Assembly (NCBI GenBank): GCA_042408595.1
Contig: JBHOQX010000041.1
Span: forward strand, 1 to 64,000
Reading direction: 5' to 3'
DNA: 64,000 nt
Source: JBHOQX01 sp042408595
GTDB taxonomy: Bacteria; Chloroflexota; Chloroflexia; Chloroflexales; Roseiflexaceae
Positions 54,225 through 62,171 of the stretch are shown one piece after another (the first letter of the stretch is position 1; each line of letters begins with the position of its first letter). The position numbers and the translations under genes were made by a program. The notes under the pieces are model-generated. The model saw nothing but the letters and a program-made list of their open reading frames with translations, was not told the DNA's origin and did no database searches.

Positions 54225-55472
54225 TCAGATCGTCTCCCCCGACGGCACCTCGTTCGCCGGGAAGGCGTCCTCCTCGCGGTCGGCGTTGATCACGACGTTG
54301 CGGCCGATCCGCAGGCCGGGCGGAATCCGGGCGCCCTTGCCGACGACGGTGATGCCGGTGTTGATCTTGTCCGGCTCCAGCTTGTTCGGCGTGTCGTCGC
54401 TGCCGCAGCCGAGCTGCACCCCCGCGCCGACCGTCACGTTCTTGTCCACGATCACCCGGTCCAGCACCGCGCCGGGGCCGATCCATGCGTCGTTCATCAC
54501 CACGCTGTCGCGCACGATCGCACCAGGCGAGACAAACACCCCCGGCGAGAGCACCGCATGCTCGACCCGGCCGCGGACGACGCACCCGTTGCAGATCATG
54601 CTCTGCGCCACGCGCGCCTGTGGGCTGATCTTGGCCGGCGGGCGCTCTTCGCTGCGCGTGCGGATGACCCAGTTCGGATCGTAGAGGTTGAGCGAGTTGT
54701 CGGGGTTGAGCAGATCCATGCTCGTCTCCCAGTACGACTGGATCGTCCCGACATCGACCCAATAGCCATCGAACGGGTAGGCCATCACCCGGTCGTTGCC
54801 GACCATCGCCGGGATGACATCCTTGCCGAAATCGACCCGCGAGCCGCCCGCGCCGTTCGAGAGCCGCGCCCGCAGCACCTCGACCGAGAAGACGTAGATG
54901 CCCATGCTGGCCAGCGTGCCCTTGTCGCGGTTCTTCGGCTTCTCGGTGAACTCGACCACCTCCATCGCTTGGTTGGTCGTCATGATCCCGAAGCGATGCG
55001 TCTCCTCCAGCGGCACGTGCATGACGCCGACGGTCAGATCGGCGCGGTGCCGCTGGTGGTACTCGATCATCGCGCTGTAGTCCATCTTGTAGATATGATC
55101 GCCGGAGAGGATGAGCGCGAGATCGGCGCGGGTCTCCTGCAAGTAGCTCAGGTTCTGGTAAACGGCGTCGGCCGTACCCTTGTACCAGCTTTCGTCGCGG
55201 CGGCCCTGGTAGGGCTGGAGCAGGCGGACGCCGCCACGGTTCCGATCGAGGTCCCACGGCTTGCCATTGCCGATGTGGTCGTTCAGCGAGTGCGGCCGGT
55301 ACTGGGTGAGGATGGCGACGTTGAAAATGCCGGAGTTGACACAATTGGAAAGCGTGAAGTCGATGATGCGAAACTTGCCGGCGAACGGCACCGAGGGCTT
55401 GGCACGCTTTTCGGACAGCACGCTCAGGCGCGTTCCCTCGCCCCCGGCCATGATCATGGCGACGACTCGCAC
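54225..55472 (-). CDS. glgC: Glucose-1-phosphate adenylyltransferase
   Basis: GlgC makes ADP-glucose for glycogen synthesis. The 415-residue product has the signature GGEGTRLSVLSEKRAKPSVP, SGDHIYKMDYSAM, VEFTEKPKNRDKG and a GYWVDVGTIQSYWE sugar-binding segment, with the left-handed beta-helix at the C-terminus. The start is GTG 55472 rather than an earlier ATG, because GGAGG lies upstream of it and the two paralogues then have equal length. No other glycogen genes are in the window. Confidence 0.93.
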   Translation of the reverse strand: MRVVAMIMAGGEGTRLSVLSEKRAKPSVPFAGKFRIIDFTLSNCVNSGIFNVAILTQYRPHSLNDHIGNGKPWDLDRNRGGVRLLQPYQGRRDESWYKGTADAVYQNLSYLQETRADLALILSGDHIYKMDYSAMIEYHQRHRADLTVGVMHVPLEETHRFGIMTTNQAMEVVEFTEKPKNRDKGTLASMGIYVFSVEVLRARLSNGAGGSRVDFGKDVIPAMVGNDRVMAYPFDGYWVDVGTIQSYWETSMDLLNPDNSLNLYDPNWVIRTRSEERPPAKISPQARVAQSMICNGCVVRGRVEHAVLSPGVFVSPGAIVRDSVVMNDAWIGPGAVLDRVIVDKNVTVGAGVQLGCGSDDTPNKLEPDKINTGITVVGKGARIPPGLRIGRNVVINADREEDAFPANEVPSGETI

Positions 55473-55597
55473 GGAGACCTCCACAGCTTCAGCGGGCGCG
55501 GAGTAGGCGACCACGGCGCGGCCTGGACAGGTTGAGCATCAGACGTGGCTTCACTATACCATATGGTGCGGTGGCTGTCACCTGTCTGGCCAGAACG

Positions 55598-55625
55598 AAA
55601 AAACGGAACCCCGTGTGGGGTTCCG
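55598..55625 (-). terminator. Rho-independent terminator after tRNA-Val
   Basis: On the minus strand CGGAACCCC pairs with GGGGTTCCG around ACAC, and six T follow. It lies about 11 bp beyond the tRNA 3' end. Confidence 0.88.
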
Positions 55626-55635
55626 CTCTTCAGCC

Positions 55636-55712
55636 TGGTGGGCGATACTGGACTCGAACCAGTGACCTCATCGGTGTGAACGATGCGCTCTAGCCAGCTG
55701 AGCTAATCGCCC
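55636..55712 (-). tRNA. tRNA-Val (CAC)
   Basis: A 77-nt cloverleaf on the minus strand: acceptor GGGCGAT...ATCGCCC, D-stem GCTC/GAGC, anticodon stem CATCG/CGATG with loop TTCACAC giving anticodon CAC, and TTCGAGT in the T loop. A 3' CCA is encoded. It reads valine codon GUG. Confidence 0.94.
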
Positions 55713-55759
55713 GTGCGCCGCTCAGTATAGCACAGACGCGGCGATCCGCCAAACGCGGC

Positions 55760-55924
55760 CTACTTGGTCTCACGATACAGGACGTGCTTGCGAAGGATCG
55801 GGTCGTAGCGGCGCAGCTCCAGCCGGCTCGGGTCGTTCTTGCGATTCTTCTGGGTGGTGTACGTATGGCCGCTCTCGGTGCTGCGCAGCTTGATGATGAT
55901 ACGGTTGCCCTTTTTGCTTGCCAT
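55760..55924 (-). CDS. rpmG: 50S ribosomal protein L33
   Basis: The 54-residue protein reads GNRIIIKLRSTESGHTYTTQ, KNRKNDPSRLELRRYDPILR, a full-length L33. It is of the zinc-free (Cys-lacking) type. The ATG at 55924 is the family start. It sits next to tRNA-Val, with L33 and tRNA on the same strand. Confidence 0.96.
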   Translation of the reverse strand: MASKKGNRIIIKLRSTESGHTYTTQKNRKNDPSRLELRRYDPILRKHVLYRETK

Positions 55925-56069
55925 CTGCTGTGTTCCCCTGGACCGTTGCACGCACTGATGCGCTCTGCTCACTGCGCCTATTGTAGCAGCAAATGGCGAC
56001 GCTGGCAAGCCTATGGACAGCGCCCGCGCCCCGTGGTACCATACCTGTGACGGGCACATGGAGGACGGT

Positions 56070-56585
56070 ATGGGCTACGCCGAGCACGAGCGCCGCGCGC
56101 AGGAGGAGACGCCCGGTGTCATCCGTTGCGGTGTGCTGACGATCAGCGACACCCGCGCGCCGGAGACCGACACCAGCGGCGCGGCGATCCGGGCCGCGCT
56201 CGAAGGCGCCGGGCATGCGGTCGCGCAGTACGCGGTGGTGAAGGACGAGCCGGCACAGATCGTCGAGCTGGTGCGCACATTCATCGCCAGCGGCTGCCAG
56301 GTGATCATCACCAACGGCGGCACCGGCATCGCCCGGCGCGACAGCACGTTCGAGGCGATCGACGGGCTGCTGGAGAAGCGCCTGCCCGGGTTCGGCGAGA
56401 TCTTTCGCATGCTGTCGTACCAGGACATCGGACCGGCGGCCATGCTCTCGCGGGCGACAGCCGGGGTCTGCGCGGGGGCGCTGATCTTCTGCCTGCCCGG
56501 CTCGCCCGGCGCGGTGCGACTGGCGCTGGATAAACTCATCGTGCCGGAGCTGCGGCACCTGGTGTGGGAGACGATCCGTCAATGA
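56070..56585 (+). CDS. moaB: Molybdenum cofactor biosynthesis protein MoaB/MogA family
   Basis: The 171-residue protein has the MogA/MoaB fold: GVLTISDTRAPETDTSG, ITNGGTGIARRDSTFEAID, MLSYQDIGPAAMLSRATAG and FCLPGSPGAVRLALDKLI. MogA adenylates molybdopterin; MoaB is a related protein of less certain role. The ATG at 56070 has GGAGG at 5 nt. Its TGA overlaps the next start (ATGA), so it is translationally coupled to yidD. Confidence 0.9.
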   Translation: MGYAEHERRAQEETPGVIRCGVLTISDTRAPETDTSGAAIRAALEGAGHAVAQYAVVKDEPAQIVELVRTFIASGCQVIITNGGTGIARRDSTFEAIDGLLEKRLPGFGEIFRMLSYQDIGPAAMLSRATAGVCAGALIFCLPGSPGAVRLALDKLIVPELRHLVWETIRQ

Positions 56586-56809
56586 GCGCCAAACAGATCA
56601 TCAACTGGCCGTTTCTGCTGCTCATCCGCGGCTACCAACTGTTTATCCGCCCCGCCCTGCCGCCGAGCTGTATCTACACGCCCGGCTGCTCGACGTACAT
56701 GTACCAGGCGATCGAGAAATACGGCCTGTTCAAGGGCGGCTGGCTTGGCCTCAAGCGCCTGGCGCGCTGCCATCCGTGGGGCCGGGGCGGGTATGACCCC
56801 CTCTCTTGA
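56582..56809 (+). CDS. yidD: Membrane protein insertion efficiency factor YidD
   Basis: The 75-residue protein reads WPFLLLIRGYQLFIRPALPP, SCIYTPGCSTYMYQAIEKYG, LKRLARCHPWGRGGYDPL, matching the conserved Cys pattern and RCHPW-GG-DP of YidD. It helps YidC-mediated insertion at the inner membrane. It normally sits between rpmH/rnpA and yidC, but here it follows moaB with a 4-bp overlap. Confidence 0.92.
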   Translation: MSAKQIINWPFLLLIRGYQLFIRPALPPSCIYTPGCSTYMYQAIEKYGLFKGGWLGLKRLARCHPWGRGGYDPLS

Positions 56810-56833
56810 GTTGCCATTGACGAACGATCCAAG

Positions 56834-56866
56834 CTTTCGTCCTTCGTCTTTCGTCCGGAGCGTTCC
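56834..56866. repeat. Short period-7 filler
   Basis: TTCGTCC, TTCGTCT, TTCGTCC words follow each other between yidD and the phosphoesterase gene. Confidence 0.55.
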
Positions 56867-56867
56867 G

Positions 56868-57704
56868 TCATGTCGCCTTTGCCAGATAATCCCACACCGC
56901 CTCTTCGACGGTGAGCGCGCCAGCCAGCACCGGCTCGCGATAGCGTTCGATGAAGCGAAACAGGCGCGGCCGAGCGGTGCAAAACTCATCGTAGAGCAGG
57001 GGAGCAATCGGCCCGCTGTCGGTGAGAAAGCCGCTGGCGTGGTAATCGCGCGCGGTGCAGAGCCGGTCGTACGACACACGCTGGAGCGCGGCGCACCAGC
57101 GGCCATCGCCCCACTGAAGCCGGGCATAGCAGGCGCGCACATCGCCGTCGAACGGCAGCCCGACCGCCCCGGCGTTCACCACCAGCGTTCCGTCCACTGA
57201 GCGGATGAGCGGACGGTGCGTATGCCCGCAGCAGAAGACCGCCGGCGCGGGCGCGATCTGCTCCCGCAGCGTCGCATCCGGCGTCTCGGTCAGGATGTTG
57301 TCGCGGTTACCGCGCATCGAGGCGTGGACGACTCGCACTTCGCCGCCGTCTGGCCCTTCCAGACGGACGACCTCCGGCATCTCCGCCGTGACCCACAGCG
57401 CCGGCCCGAGTTGGCGCACCGTCCAGCGCACATTCTCGCGCACCGCCCCTTCCAGCCCGGGGCGGCTGGACGGATCGCGCGCCACGTCGAGGACATAGTC
57501 CTCATGGTTGCCGCGCAGCACTCGCCAGCCATCGCGCTCGCGGCGCTCCAGCACGAAGGCCAGGCACGCCGGCGAGCACGGCCCGCGGTTGATGATATCC
57601 CCGGTGACGACTGTGATATCTGGCTGCCAGCGCGCCACATCGGCGGCGACCGCCTCCAGCGCGGCGAAGTTGCCGTGGATGTCGCCCAGGACGGCGATCT
57701 TCAT
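56868..57704 (-). CDS. Metallophosphoesterase
   Basis: The 278-residue protein has the calcineurin-like metal motifs: AVLGDIHGNFAAL, VTGDIINRG, RGNHEDYVL and CCGHTHRPLI, with VNAGAVGLPFDG near the end. It resembles YfcE/ApaH-type or serine/threonine-like phosphoesterases; the substrate is unknown. It is convergent with the yidD unit, and its start is 57704. Confidence 0.88.
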   Translation of the reverse strand: MKIAVLGDIHGNFAALEAVAADVARWQPDITVVTGDIINRGPCSPACLAFVLERRERDGWRVLRGNHEDYVLDVARDPSSRPGLEGAVRENVRWTVRQLGPALWVTAEMPEVVRLEGPDGGEVRVVHASMRGNRDNILTETPDATLREQIAPAPAVFCCGHTHRPLIRSVDGTLVVNAGAVGLPFDGDVRACYARLQWGDGRWCAALQRVSYDRLCTARDYHASGFLTDSGPIAPLLYDEFCTARPRLFRFIERYREPVLAGALTVEEAVWDYLAKAT

Positions 57705-57786
57705 GCGCACGATGAATAGCGAACGGTATATGATGAATGAAAGCGGGAGCGAGTGGTCGTCGGCGCGCAGCACGCAGCATGCTTCG

Positions 57787-57861
57787 TGGTGGGCCGCCCA
57801 GGACTCGAACCTGGAACCCAGTCGTTATGAGCGACGCGCTCTGCCATTGAGCTAGCGGCCC
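57787..57861 (-). tRNA. tRNA with CAT anticodon (elongator Met or Ile2)
   Basis: A 75-nt minus-strand cloverleaf: acceptor GGGCCGC/GCGGCCC, D-stem GCTC/GAGC, anticodon loop CTCATAA giving CAT, T arm CCAGG-TTCGAGT-CCTGG, and encoded CCA. G1-C72 pairs, so it is not the initiator type. Whether it decodes AUG or, after lysidine modification, AUA cannot be told. Confidence 0.9.
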
Positions 57862-57950
57862 ACTGCGCCACTATCGTACCACGCGCTCCGGCGGCGTGCA
57901 AGCGACCCGTGGTAGAATACCCCACTGGAGTATCCAAGGATGAGGGCGGC

Positions 57951-58706
57951 ATGGCAGGCGAGGTGCGGATCATCCCGCTGCGGGGTATTGGCGAGGTGCG
58001 CCCCGGCGATGACCTGGCAGAGTTGATATTCGCGGCGCTGGCGCGGCAGGGGCTGGCGCTCGTGTCTGGCGACGTGCTGGTGGTGACCCAGAAGATCGTC
58101 TCCAAAGCCGAGGGGCGGCTCGTCGATCTGGCGGAGGTTGAGCCGTCCGCCTTCGCTCGCGTGGCAGCGGCGCAGGGGAACAAGGATCCCGCGTACTACG
58201 AGATCGTGCTGCGCGAGAGCCGCCGGATCGTGCGGATGGACCGCGGTGTACTGATCACCGAGACGCGCCACGGCCTGATCTGCGCCAATAGCGGCGTGGA
58301 CGAGTCGAACGTCGCCGGCGGGAAGGTAGTGACGCTGCTGCCGCTCGACCCGGACGCCTCGGCGTCCGGGCTGCGCGCGGCGCTGCGCGAGCGCACCGGG
58401 GTAGACGTGGCGGTGATCATCTCCGACACCTTCGGGCGGGCCTGGCGCGAGGGGCAGGTGAATGTGGCGATCGGCGCGGCGGGCATCGCCCCGATCGCCG
58501 ACTACGCCGGCGTCGCCGACCGGCACGGCATGACGCTGCGCGCCTCGGCGATCGCCGTGGCCGACGAGCTCGCCGCCGCCGCCGAGCTGGTGATGGGCAA
58601 GATCGACCACGTGCCGGCCGCGCTGATCCACGGCTACGCCTTCCAGCCATCCGACGCCGGCGCGCAGGCGCTTATCCGCGCGCCCGAGCGGGACCTGTTT
58701 CGATGA
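57951..58706 (+). CDS. cofE: Coenzyme F420-0:L-glutamate ligase
   Basis: CofE adds glutamates to F420-0 using GTP. The 251-residue protein has the family sequence: IIPLRGIGEVRPGDDLAELI, VLVVTQKIVSKAEGRLVDL, ICANSGVDESNVAGG and VIISDTFGRAWREGQVNVAIG. In mycobacteria this domain is fused to a nitroreductase domain as FbiB; here it is separate and the nitroreductase gene overlaps its stop by 4 bp. A TAGAAT -10 box lies upstream at 57912. It starts the F420 cluster. Confidence 0.94.
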   Translation: MAGEVRIIPLRGIGEVRPGDDLAELIFAALARQGLALVSGDVLVVTQKIVSKAEGRLVDLAEVEPSAFARVAAAQGNKDPAYYEIVLRESRRIVRMDRGVLITETRHGLICANSGVDESNVAGGKVVTLLPLDPDASASGLRAALRERTGVDVAVIISDTFGRAWREGQVNVAIGAAGIAPIADYAGVADRHGMTLRASAIAVADELAAAAELVMGKIDHVPAALIHGYAFQPSDAGAQALIRAPERDLFR

Positions 58707-59446
58707 GCAGGACGATGAGACACGGAGACAGCGAGACGAGGAAGCCAGGAGACGAGGCGGCCAGGGAACAGGGAGCAGGCCGGTCTCCGCTTCTCCCCTC
58801 CGCCTCTCCACCCGATCCCGCCGGTGGCCGGTGGCCGGTGGCCGGCGGTCTTTCCGCCATCATCCGCGGCCGCCGCTCGGTGCGGCGCTTCCGCCCGGAG
58901 CCGGTGGCGCACACGATGCTGCTGGAGATTCTGGAGGCGGCCCGCTGGGCCCCCTCGCCGCATGGCCGCATGCCGTGGCGCTTCGCCGTGCTGACGGAGG
59001 CCGCGCCGAAGGAGCGCCTGGCCGCCGCGATGGGCGCGGCGTGGCGGCGGCAGCTGGCCTTCGACGGCCAGGACGCCGCCACGATCGAGCGGCGCGCCCG
59101 CGCTTCGCACGCGCGGATCACCGGCGCGCCGGCGCTGATCGTCCCCTGTCTCTACCTGGCCGACCTGGACATGTACCCGGACGAGGCGCGCAACGCCGCC
59201 GAGGCGACCATGGCCATCCAGAGCCTGGGTTGCGCCGTGCAGAACATGCTGCTCACCGCCTACGCGATGGGGCTGGACTCGGGCTGGATGTGCGCGCCCC
59301 TCTTCTGCCCGGAGATCGTCGCCGGGGCGCTCGGGCTGGCGCCGGGGCTCACGCCGCACGCCCTGATCACCATCGGCTACGCCGCCGCGGACCCGGCGCG
59401 CCGCGAGCGGCTGCCGCTGGAGGATCTGGTGGTGTTGTGGGAGTGA
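58703..59446 (+). CDS. FbiB C-terminal-type nitroreductase
   Basis: The 247-residue frame contains a nitroreductase/FbiB C-terminal domain from about residue 50: IIRGRRSVRRFRPEPV, ILEAARWAPSPHGRMPWRF, then FDGQDAATIERRARASHARI and a GWMCAPLFCPEIV C-terminus. In actinobacterial FbiB this domain reduces dehydro-F420-0. The first ~48 residues are coded by period-8 GA-rich DNA (58706-58845) and are not family sequence. The true start may be downstream, though the overlap with cofE supports coupling. Confidence 0.8.
   Translation: MSRTMRHGDSETRKPGDEAAREQGAGRSPLLPSASPPDPAGGRWPVAGGLSAIIRGRRSVRRFRPEPVAHTMLLEILEAARWAPSPHGRMPWRFAVLTEAAPKERLAAAMGAAWRRQLAFDGQDAATIERRARASHARITGAPALIVPCLYLADLDMYPDEARNAAEATMAIQSLGCAVQNMLLTAYAMGLDSGWMCAPLFCPEIVAGALGLAPGLTPHALITIGYAAADPARRERLPLEDLVVLWE
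58706..58845. repeat. Period-8 filler at the cofE / FbiB-like junction
   Basis: GAGACACG, GAGACAGC, GAGACGAG words at 8-nt spacing (58716 onward), then GGTGGCC repeated at 7 nt near 58820. It forms the N-terminal coding part of the nitroreductase ORF. Confidence 0.65.
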
Positions 59447-59558
59447 TTCGGGGCGGTGGACGATGCAGCAGGATCGATGGGACACGATGACAAGATGAGA
59501 TGTGAGGCCGCGGTTCTGCCCCTTTGTTCAGTGTCCTACACATTATGGACCACGCACG

Positions 59559-60374
59559 ATGACCGATATCCGCCCTATTCCCCCCACCGACGCCGAAGCG
59601 TTCGCACGGAAGGCGTTCAACGCCTATCCGGTCCTGGGAGCGCCAGGCGCCGAGCGCATCGCGCGCTTCGCCGAGCGCATGGCGAAGCCCGACCCGCTCG
59701 TGCATCTCTACGGCTGTTACCGCGACAGACGGCTGCTCGGCGGCATGCGCATGTTCGACTTCACCATGAACGTCTTCGGCGAACTGCTGCCGGCTGGCGG
59801 CGTCGGCTTTGTGGCGACCGACGTCTCGCACAAGAAGCAAGGGGTCGCCCGCGATCTGGTGCGCGGCTTTCTGCGGCATTATCGCGAAAAGGGCGCTCCG
59901 CTGGCCATTCTTTACCCCTTTCGTTTCGACTTTTACCGCGCCATGGACTTTGGTTACGGCACGAAGACCCAGCAGTTCCGCCTGCCACCGGCACGTTTCC
60001 CCTGGCCTGATCGCCCGGCGCCCCGCCGTGCTGGACGCGCTATGCGACGCGCCCGAGAATCGCATCGCCGGTTATTTCGAGGAGGGTCAGTTAGCTACTT
60101 CGTTTTTCAGTTCAAGATGGGCGACGCGTTCATCTACGACAATATCGAGATCCGCGGGTTGATCTACGAGACGCGCGAGGCGCTCGCCGGTCTGCTGGCC
60201 TTCATCAACGTACAGGCCGACCAGGTGCGCAATGTCGTCTTCACGACCCAGGATGAACACGTCCACTACCTGCTCGACGACCCGCGCAACGGCAGCCTAG
60301 GGTGTAAGTATCAGGGATCAGGGGCCAGCCTGGCTCTGACCCCGACCCCTCTCCAGAGCGGAGCAATCAGATGA
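59559..60374 (+). CDS. Eis-like GNAT acetyltransferase, truncated and probably degraded
   Basis: The 271-residue frame starts as an Eis-type GNAT: acetyl-CoA site VGFVATDVSHKKQGVARDLV, then YPFRFDFYRAMDFGYGTK. After FPWPD the frame reads Arg/Ala-rich sequence, while another frame gives RRPAVLDALCDAPENRIAGY. Family-like sequence returns as YFVFQFKMGDAFIYDN, IYETREALAGLLAF and VVFTTQDEHVHYLLDDPRN. It then ends in a short filler tail. Full Eis proteins are about 400 residues, so the C-terminal lobe is missing. It lies inside the F420 cluster. A pseudogene is quite possible. Confidence 0.6.
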   Translation: MTDIRPIPPTDAEAFARKAFNAYPVLGAPGAERIARFAERMAKPDPLVHLYGCYRDRRLLGGMRMFDFTMNVFGELLPAGGVGFVATDVSHKKQGVARDLVRGFLRHYREKGAPLAILYPFRFDFYRAMDFGYGTKTQQFRLPPARFPWPDRPAPRRAGRAMRRARESHRRLFRGGSVSYFVFQFKMGDAFIYDNIEIRGLIYETREALAGLLAFINVQADQVRNVVFTTQDEHVHYLLDDPRNGSLGCKYQGSGASLALTPTPLQSGAIR

Positions 60375-61309
60375 TCGTTGTGCTTGCGGGCGGTGTGGGG
60401 GCGGCCCGCTTTCTCGAAGGGGTGGTGCAGGTCGTGCCGGCGGCGGAGGTGACGGCGATCGTCAACACCGGCGATGATTTCATCCACTACGGCCTGCATA
60501 TCTCACCCGATCTCGATATCGTGACATGCACGCTGGCCGGCGAGATCGACCAGGTCCAGGGCTGGGGCATCGCTGGCGACACCGACGAGTGCATGCGCTG
60601 GCTGGTGCGGCTCGGCGGGCCGGCCTGGTTCAAGCTGGGCGACCGCGACCTGGCGCTGCACATCCGCCGTACCGAGCTGCTGCGCGCCGGCTGGCCCCTC
60701 AGCCGGGTGGCCGATGCCTTCCGCCGGGCGCTCGGCGTCGCCGTGCGCATCCTGCCGATGAGCGATGACCCGGTGGCGACCTACATCGACACGCCGAATG
60801 GTCATATCCACTTCGAAAATTACCTAGTCGAGCGGCGGGCGCAGGATGAGGTGCGCGGCATCGTGTTCCGCGGCGCGGCGGACGCCCGGCCCGCGCCCGG
60901 GGTGCTGGAGGCCATTCTCGAAGCCGATGCGGTGCTGATCGCCCCGAGCAACCCGATCGTCAGCGTTGGCACGATCCTGGCGGTGCCAGGGGTGCGCGAG
61001 GCGCTGCTGGCGACCGGCGCGCCGGTCGTGGCGGTCAGCCCGATCGTCGGCGGGGCGGCGATCAAGGGGCCAGCGGCCCCGCTGCTGCGTGCGGCGGGCT
61101 ACGAGGTCTCGGCGCGTGGCGTGGCAGCCTGCTACCAGGAACTGGCCGATGCGCTGGTGATCGACACGGTGGACGCCGCGCTGGCGGACGACATCCGCGC
61201 GCTCGGCCTGCGCGTTGTCGTCACCGATACGATCATGCGCGGCCCGGCGGAGAAGCGCGCCCTGGCCGCAGCGGCGCTATCCGCGGGCGGGGAAGTGAGA
61301 AATGGATAA
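60371..61309 (+). CDS. cofD: 2-phospho-L-lactate transferase
   Basis: CofD joins the lactyl-, PEP- or similar phospho-diester precursor to Fo, giving F420-0 or its dehydro form. The 312-residue protein has VVLAGGVGAARFLEGVVQV, AIVNTGDDFIHYGLHISPDL, LAGEIDQVQGWGIAGDTDE, and IAPSNPIVSVGTILAVPGV, all family signatures. The start overlaps the end of the truncated Eis-like gene by 4 bp. The next gene cofC is 129 bp downstream, after AT-rich filler. Confidence 0.95.
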   Translation: MIVVLAGGVGAARFLEGVVQVVPAAEVTAIVNTGDDFIHYGLHISPDLDIVTCTLAGEIDQVQGWGIAGDTDECMRWLVRLGGPAWFKLGDRDLALHIRRTELLRAGWPLSRVADAFRRALGVAVRILPMSDDPVATYIDTPNGHIHFENYLVERRAQDEVRGIVFRGAADARPAPGVLEAILEADAVLIAPSNPIVSVGTILAVPGVREALLATGAPVVAVSPIVGGAAIKGPAAPLLRAAGYEVSARGVAACYQELADALVIDTVDAALADDIRALGLRVVVTDTIMRGPAEKRALAAAALSAGGEVRNG

Positions 61310-61438
61310 TGAAAAACTGATGATGAAAAGCGGCCGTATGATGAATGCGGACAAAAGATCGATATTCATACCTTCCCTGATCATTGTTTTTCGTTTTCAA
61401 TTATGCACTGTACACTTTAACTGCACACTATCCGCCCC
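61310..61438. repeat. AT-richer filler between cofD and cofC
   Basis: Words such as ATGATGAA, TGCACTG and TACACTT recur in degenerate form. Base composition differs sharply from the flanking coding DNA. No gene is seen. Confidence 0.45.
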
Positions 61439-62083
61439 ATGACCATCGCGCTTGTTCCCGTTAAATCGCTCGGCCAGGCGAAACAGCGGCTCGCTCCTGC
61501 GCTGGATGGGCCCGCGCGCGCGGCGCTGGTGCTGGCGATGCTCGATGATGTGCTCGGGGCGCTGCGCGGCGCGCAGGCCGTGTCGGAGATCGGCGTGATC
61601 AGCGCCGACCCGGCGGTGCTGGCGCGGGCGGCGGCGCCGGGCGCGCACCCCCTGCCCGACCACGCGGGCGACCTGAACGCGGCGCTGACGAGCGCCGCCG
61701 CACAGGTCGCGCCGGGCGCTGACGCGCTCCTCGTTCTGCCGGCGGACGTGCCGCTGGTGACATCCGGCGAGATCGACCGGCTGATCGCCGCAGCGCCGGC
61801 CCGTGGCGCGCTGATCGTTCCCTCGGGCGACGGCGGCACCAACGCGCTGCTCGTGCGCCCGCCGCTCGCGCTGCCGTTCCGCTTCGGGCCGGACAGCCTG
61901 GCGCGCCACGCTGCCGCTGCGCGGGAGCAGGGGCTTCCCCTGCGCGTCTATCACACCCCCGGCCTGGAACGCGACATCGACCGGCCGGAGGACCTGGTCT
62001 GGCTGGCGGCGGCCGGCGGCGAGACCACCGCCGCCCGCGTGCTGCGTTCACTTCAGGTTGTGGAGATGATGGCGGTCGTGTAG
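61439..62083 (+). CDS. cofC: 2-phospho-L-lactate guanylyltransferase
   Basis: CofC activates phospholactate (or PEP) with GTP for CofD. The 214-residue protein has the nucleotidyltransferase start LVPVKSLGQAKQRLAP, LLVLPADVPLV with the metal Asp, VPSGDGGTNALLVRPP and DIDRPEDL near the end. It follows cofD in the cluster. The actual precursor used is not determinable from sequence alone. Confidence 0.93.
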   Translation: MTIALVPVKSLGQAKQRLAPALDGPARAALVLAMLDDVLGALRGAQAVSEIGVISADPAVLARAAAPGAHPLPDHAGDLNAALTSAAAQVAPGADALLVLPADVPLVTSGEIDRLIAAAPARGALIVPSGDGGTNALLVRPPLALPFRFGPDSLARHAAAAREQGLPLRVYHTPGLERDIDRPEDLVWLAAAGGETTAARVLRSLQVVEMMAVV

Positions 62084-62171
62084 CCTCGCGACGGACGCCG
62101 GGTGGCGGATGATCGACGACAGACGATAGGAGATAGACATCACCTTAGTAACACAGCAACCGGAGTCTTCC

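Noticed and set aside
57787..57861. Initiator tRNA-Met
   Set aside because: The acceptor starts with a G1-C72 pair, not the unpaired 1-72 position of bacterial initiators.
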